Shown here: positions 61,017-64,000 of the stretch, in pieces
Numbering within the stretch: the stretch's first letter is position 1
Layout: the number at the start of each line of letters is the position of its first letter
Assembly: GCA_964637365.1 (NCBI GenBank)
Contig: CAZWWH010000004.1
Coordinates: forward strand, 27,276-91,275
Reading direction: 5' to 3'
DNA from: Cryptoclostridium sp964637365
GTDB taxonomy: Bacteria > Bacillota > Dehalobacteriia > UBA7702
Length of the DNA stretch: 64,000 nucleotides
Program-made: the position numbers and the translations under genes
Notes under the pieces: generated by a model
Database searches by the model: none
What the model saw: the letters and a program-made list of their open reading frames with translations, nothing else
Told to the model about the DNA's origin: nothing

Positions 61017-62396
61017 ATGAAATTATGGGGCGGCAGATTCGCCAAAAATAACGATGAACTGATGGAGGATTTCCATTCTTCCATCACCTTTGACAAACGA
61101 CTTTATCGCGAGGATATCACCGGCTCCTTGGCTCACAGCGCAATGTTGGCCAAACAGGGCATTATTAGTGAAGAGGAAGGCAAAGCCATCCAAGAAGGGT
61201 TGAAGTTCATTTTAAAGGACATTGATGAAGGACATGTGGAATTCGACATCAAGGCTGAAGACATCCACATGAACGTAGAGACCATGCTGATTCAGCGCAT
61301 TGGCGATGTGGGGAAAAAGCTCCATACCGGCAGAAGCCGCAACGATCAGGTAGCCCTGGATATTCGTCTTTATATGAAACGGGAAACCGACGAGGTCATT
61401 GCCCTGCTGGCGGATTTAAACGAAACCTTGCTGACCATGGCGGAACAGCATACCGAAACAGTGATGCCCGGCTACACCCATTTGCAAAAAGCCCAGCCCA
61501 TCACCTTTGCCCACCATCTTATGGCTTATTTTGAAATGTTTTTAAGAGACATGGGCCGTTTGCAGGACAGCAAAAAACGCTTAGATTCCATGGTTTTAGG
61601 CTCCGGCGCTTTGGCAGGGACGGTATTCCCATTGGACCGCTACTTTGTGGCTGAAACTTTGGGCTTTGGGAAAATTTCTCAAAATAGTCTTGACGGCGTT
61701 TCCGACCGTGACTTTGCCTTGGAATTTTTGGCTGCGGCTTCCACCATTATGATGCACCTTTCCCGTTTCTCCGAGGAAATTATCCTGTGGTCATCGGGAG
61801 AATTCGGTTTCGTCACCTTGGATGACGGTTACAGCACCGGCTCCTCCATCATGCCTCAAAAAAAGAATCCTGACGCGGCGGAGCTGGTACGAGGCAAAAC
61901 AGGCCGGGTTTACGGTGATTTGATGGCCTTGCTCACAGTGATGAAGGGCATTCCCCTGGCTTACAACAAGGATATGCAGGAGGATAAGGAAGCGTTATTT
62001 GACGCCGTGGATACGGTGAAAAAATGCCTGATGATTTTCAAACCCATGGTGGCAACCCTGACCATTAACAAGGCTCGAATGCGGAATGACGCCGAAGGAG
62101 GCTTTATCAATGCCACCGACGCTGCCGACTATCTGGCGGAACGGGGGGTTCCCTTCCGGGAGGCCCACGCCGTAGTGGGCAGCTTGATCCTCCACTGCGA
62201 AAAGGAAGGCAAAGCCCTGAAGGACCTGACCATGGAGGAATGGAAGAAATTTTCCCCGGTCTTTTCCGAAGATATTTATGAATTTGTCAAAATCGAAAGT
62301 AGCGTAGACCGCCGTCAGGTACCCGGGGGTCCCGCGCCGGAACGGGCCAAGGAAGCCATTGCCAAAGCCAAAGAGCGGCTGGCAGCGTTAAAGTAA
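61017..62396 (+). CDS. argH: Argininosuccinate lyase
   Basis: 459 residues; splits argininosuccinate to arginine and fumarate. It starts MKLWGGRFAKNNDELMEDFHSS and has DIHMNVETMLIQRIG, HTGRSRNDQVALDIRLY, the HTHLQ-like YTHLQKAQPITFAHH and the signature GSSIMPQKKNPDAAELVRGK with the catalytic Ser loop. Length is normal. AAGGAGGAACTAG precedes the ATG; the acetyltransferase is upstream. No argG is in the window. Confidence 0.97.
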   Translation: MKLWGGRFAKNNDELMEDFHSSITFDKRLYREDITGSLAHSAMLAKQGIISEEEGKAIQEGLKFILKDIDEGHVEFDIKAEDIHMNVETMLIQRIGDVGKKLHTGRSRNDQVALDIRLYMKRETDEVIALLADLNETLLTMAEQHTETVMPGYTHLQKAQPITFAHHLMAYFEMFLRDMGRLQDSKKRLDSMVLGSGALAGTVFPLDRYFVAETLGFGKISQNSLDGVSDRDFALEFLAAASTIMMHLSRFSEEIILWSSGEFGFVTLDDGYSTGSSIMPQKKNPDAAELVRGKTGRVYGDLMALLTVMKGIPLAYNKDMQEDKEALFDAVDTVKKCLMIFKPMVATLTINKARMRNDAEGGFINATDAADYLAERGVPFREAHAVVGSLILHCEKEGKALKDLTMEEWKKFSPVFSEDIYEFVKIESSVDRRQVPGGPAPERAKEAIAKAKERLAALK

Positions 62397-62397
62397 T

Positions 62398-63189
62398 ATG
62401 AACCGCAAAAAAAAATCAGGCGAAGTCCTGGGCAAAGTCTCAGGCAAAGTCTCAGACAACGTCCCGAGCAAAATTTATATTGTTTTGATGGCGGTTTTCG
62501 CTCTAGTTTTCATCGGCGCAGCCTTGGGATTATTCCATTCCATTCACGGCTATCGGGAAGGTGATAACTTTTACCAAGAGCTGTACCAGGATAAGACGGA
62601 AATTGCACAAAGCGGTTCCGAGATGCCCACGGTGGATTTCCAAGCATTACAAGCCGTCAACAGTGATGTAACCGCCTGGCTTTACCAGGCAGGCACAGGC
62701 ATCAATTATCCTGTGGTTCAGGGTAGGGACAATGACTATTATCTAAATCATCTTCTGAACGGCGATAAAAACAAATACGGCACACCTTTTATTGACTATC
62801 GAACCATCGACGTGTTCCACACAAGCATGACCATTATTTACGGTCATAACATGAAAAACGGCGCAATATTCGCCTCGCTAACAGAGTATAAAAGCCAAAG
62901 CTATTATGACGCCCACCCTACTATGACCCTGCTGACTCCCAACGGCAATTACACCTTAGAGATCTTCAGCGGCTTTGTCACCGATGGCAACAGCGATTTT
63001 TATCAACGAGAATTCAGCGGCGACGAAGATTTTCTGCAATATGTGGCTAATGTCACGGCGAATTCCGATTTTCAAAGCAGTGTGACCGTGGACGCCACCG
63101 ACGCTATCGTGATGCTGAGCACCTGTGCTTATGATTTTGATGAAGCCAGGTATATCCTTTTCGCCAGGCTCACACCTATGGTCCAATGA
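62398..63189 (+). CDS. Class B sortase
   Basis: 263 residues with a membrane helix (~28-50), and a sortase domain with TGINYPVVQGRDNDYYLNHLLNG, the His in IIYGHNMKNGAIFASL, the Cys in VMLSTCAYDF and the Arg in ARYILFARL: a class B enzyme. It starts one base after argH. Before the helix lies a short tandem repeat (GKVSGKVSDNVPSK). No NPQTN-like or pilin substrate gene is next to it. Confidence 0.9.
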   Translation: MNRKKKSGEVLGKVSGKVSDNVPSKIYIVLMAVFALVFIGAALGLFHSIHGYREGDNFYQELYQDKTEIAQSGSEMPTVDFQALQAVNSDVTAWLYQAGTGINYPVVQGRDNDYYLNHLLNGDKNKYGTPFIDYRTIDVFHTSMTIIYGHNMKNGAIFASLTEYKSQSYYDAHPTMTLLTPNGNYTLEIFSGFVTDGNSDFYQREFSGDEDFLQYVANVTANSDFQSSVTVDATDAIVMLSTCAYDFDEARYILFARLTPMVQ

Positions 63190-63220
63190 AAAATATTCTC
63201 CCAAAATAAGAACGTCAAGG

Positions 63221-63250
63221 GGCCGGAAGTAAATTACTTCCGGCCTTATG
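63221..63250 (+). terminator. Hairpin after the sortase gene
   Basis: Perfect stem GGCCGGAAGTAA / TTACTTCCGGCC (63221-63245 with one central base) followed by TTATG, a weak T-run. Confidence 0.65.
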
Positions 63251-63471
63251 ATGCGATAGGCTCTTTTTGATTCATACAGATTCTTCAATGAGACAAAAGC
63301 AAACCAAAAACACATATAATAACAAAACATTAGTTAACTGTTTAAATTTTACATTGCTTCCATAATCTACCGTAAGCCAAAGGCTTTTCTTCGCAAGCAG
63401 GGATTTTCCAGGCCGTATATTTACCTCCGGTTTCGCAGAAAATAAAAGAAATTAATAAGGAGGTAGTTCAA

Positions 63472-63645
63472 ATGACAACCAAAGAATTGCTTTATGTAGA
63501 AGACGCATTGGGTCATGCTAAATATTTCCAGACCAAATGCCAGGAAACCGCAGGTAAGATCCAGGATGCCGAATTGAAGGCCTGTGTGGAACAAATGGCC
63601 CAGAAGCATCAGCAGATTTTTCAGAATTTTTATGGCTTACTTTAA
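63472..63645 (+). CDS. Small helical coat-like protein
   Basis: A 57-residue all-helical protein (MTTKELLYVEDALGHAKYF ... CVEQMAQKHQQIFQNFYGLL) with AGGAGGT upstream. Together with the next gene it resembles the paired small spore-coat-like (CotF-type) proteins of Clostridia. It is too short to stand as CotF alone, but the pairing and the conserved pattern support it. Two cysteines are present. Confidence 0.7.
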   Translation: MTTKELLYVEDALGHAKYFQTKCQETAGKIQDAELKACVEQMAQKHQQIFQNFYGLL

Positions 63646-63668
63646 TTTTTTCAGGAGGAAATGAGAAT

Positions 63669-63932
63669 ATGCAAATGCAATCGCAAACCAATGATAAAGA
63701 CTTAATGGAAAACATTCTTTTACTGGAAAAAGGCGTGTGCGATCTGTTCATGCACGGCACCGTGGAATCCTCCACCCAAAATGTGCATCAGGCCTTTAAT
63801 AGCGCATTGAACGACGCTTTGTGCATGCAGGACACTATTTATGATAAAATGGCCGCCAAAGGCTGGTATCCCACGGAACAAGCGGAACAAAACAAAATCA
63901 ATTCCGTAAAACAGAAATTCAGCATGCAGTAA
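63669..63932 (+). CDS. CotF-like spore coat protein
   Basis: An 87-residue helical protein of the Coat_F type: NDKDLMENILLLEKGVCDLFMHGTVESSTQNVHQAFNSALNDALCMQDTIYDKMAAKGWYPTEQA, ending NKINSVKQKFSM. It follows the small coat-like gene by 23 bp with CAGGAGGA. CotF-like proteins are found in spore formers, but also in non-sporing relatives, so sporulation is only suggested. Confidence 0.82.
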   Translation: MQMQSQTNDKDLMENILLLEKGVCDLFMHGTVESSTQNVHQAFNSALNDALCMQDTIYDKMAAKGWYPTEQAEQNKINSVKQKFSMQ

Positions 63933-63960
63933 ATCTCCAAAAGAAAACGCAGACCAAATA

Positions 63961-64000
63961 TGAAGTGACCCCAAAAGTTAGAAAATAAAAAAAGCAAAAT
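63961..64000. mobile_element. Probable end of an IS3-family element (cut by the window)
   Basis: The last 40 bases begin TGAAGTGACCCCAAAAGTTAG, the typical terminal inverted repeat of IS3/IS150-group elements (TGACCCCAAAAGTT). Only the end is present, so neither the transposase nor the other repeat can be checked. Confidence 0.65.

Overview
The window is a dense bacterial chromosome segment with almost no non-coding DNA and no rRNA, tRNA or CRISPR array that I can recognise. Gene content points to an anaerobic, Gram-positive-type member of the Bacillota, most likely Clostridia. Supporting signs are a glycine T-box in front of split glyQ/glyS, PPDK with its regulatory protein, electron-bifurcating Flx-Hdr, ethanolamine ammonia-lyase, a class B sortase, an SLH-domain subtilase, CotF-like coat proteins, a DUF881-Sbp-DUF881 trio, strong AGGAGG ribosome sites and frequent TTG starts. 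I cannot fix the family; a Peptococcaceae-like lineage is a guess.

Layout. 1-4.8 kb (minus): ppdK (cut by the window edge) and its regulator, then glyS-glyQ behind a T-box. 4.85-9.5 kb (minus): a PanE-like reductase, a C39-like peptidase, a VanR/VanS-like two-component pair and a DegV protein. 9.7-14 kb (minus): glmS, glmM, cdaA (amino-sugar and c-di-AMP synthesis, without cdaR). 14.1-16 kb (plus): DUF881-Sbp-DUF881. 16.2-24 kb (minus): ilvC and a seven-gene hdrCBA-flxDCBA operon. 24.1-26.4 kb (minus): eutBC. 26.6-34.3 kb (plus): lipoprotein, patatin, subtilase-SLH, DUF3267 protease, dnaB, then a small AT-rich patch with a frameshifted secreted gene and small membrane proteins. 34.4-38.9 kb (minus): rpsF-ssb-rpsR-DUF2232-rplI-lonC. 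39-46 kb: acyltransferase, an mscS operon with two uncharacterised genes, nhaA with a QueG-like protein, larB, ychF-rnhA. 47-56.3 kb (mostly minus): an amtB-glnB fusion behind a long structured leader, a D,D-carboxypeptidase, a His-rich metal ATPase with its CsoR-type repressor, a secreted PKD-like protein and a LUD/DUF815/DUF3343 operon. 56.7-64 kb (plus): M29 aminopeptidase, nucleoside kinase, MBL hydrolase, an ArgA-type acetyltransferase with argH, sortase B, two small coat-like proteins, and the likely end of an IS3-family element.

Themes. The bioenergetic genes (FlxABCD-HdrABC, EutBC, PPDK/PDRP) fit amino-acid/ethanolamine-type fermentation with flavin-based electron bifurcation. Gene starts often overlap the previous stop by 8 bp (ATGAGTAA, TTGAGTAA, ATGAATGA), implying translational coupling. 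The least explained items are two RNA leaders with a terminator placed just before a start codon (before the DUF3267 protease and before amtB-glnB), a CdaA carrying what looks like the membrane anchor of the missing CdaR, the broken rplI-gdpP-dnaB neighbourhood, and the uncharacterised mscS operon. I did not find a clear new defence or biosynthetic system.
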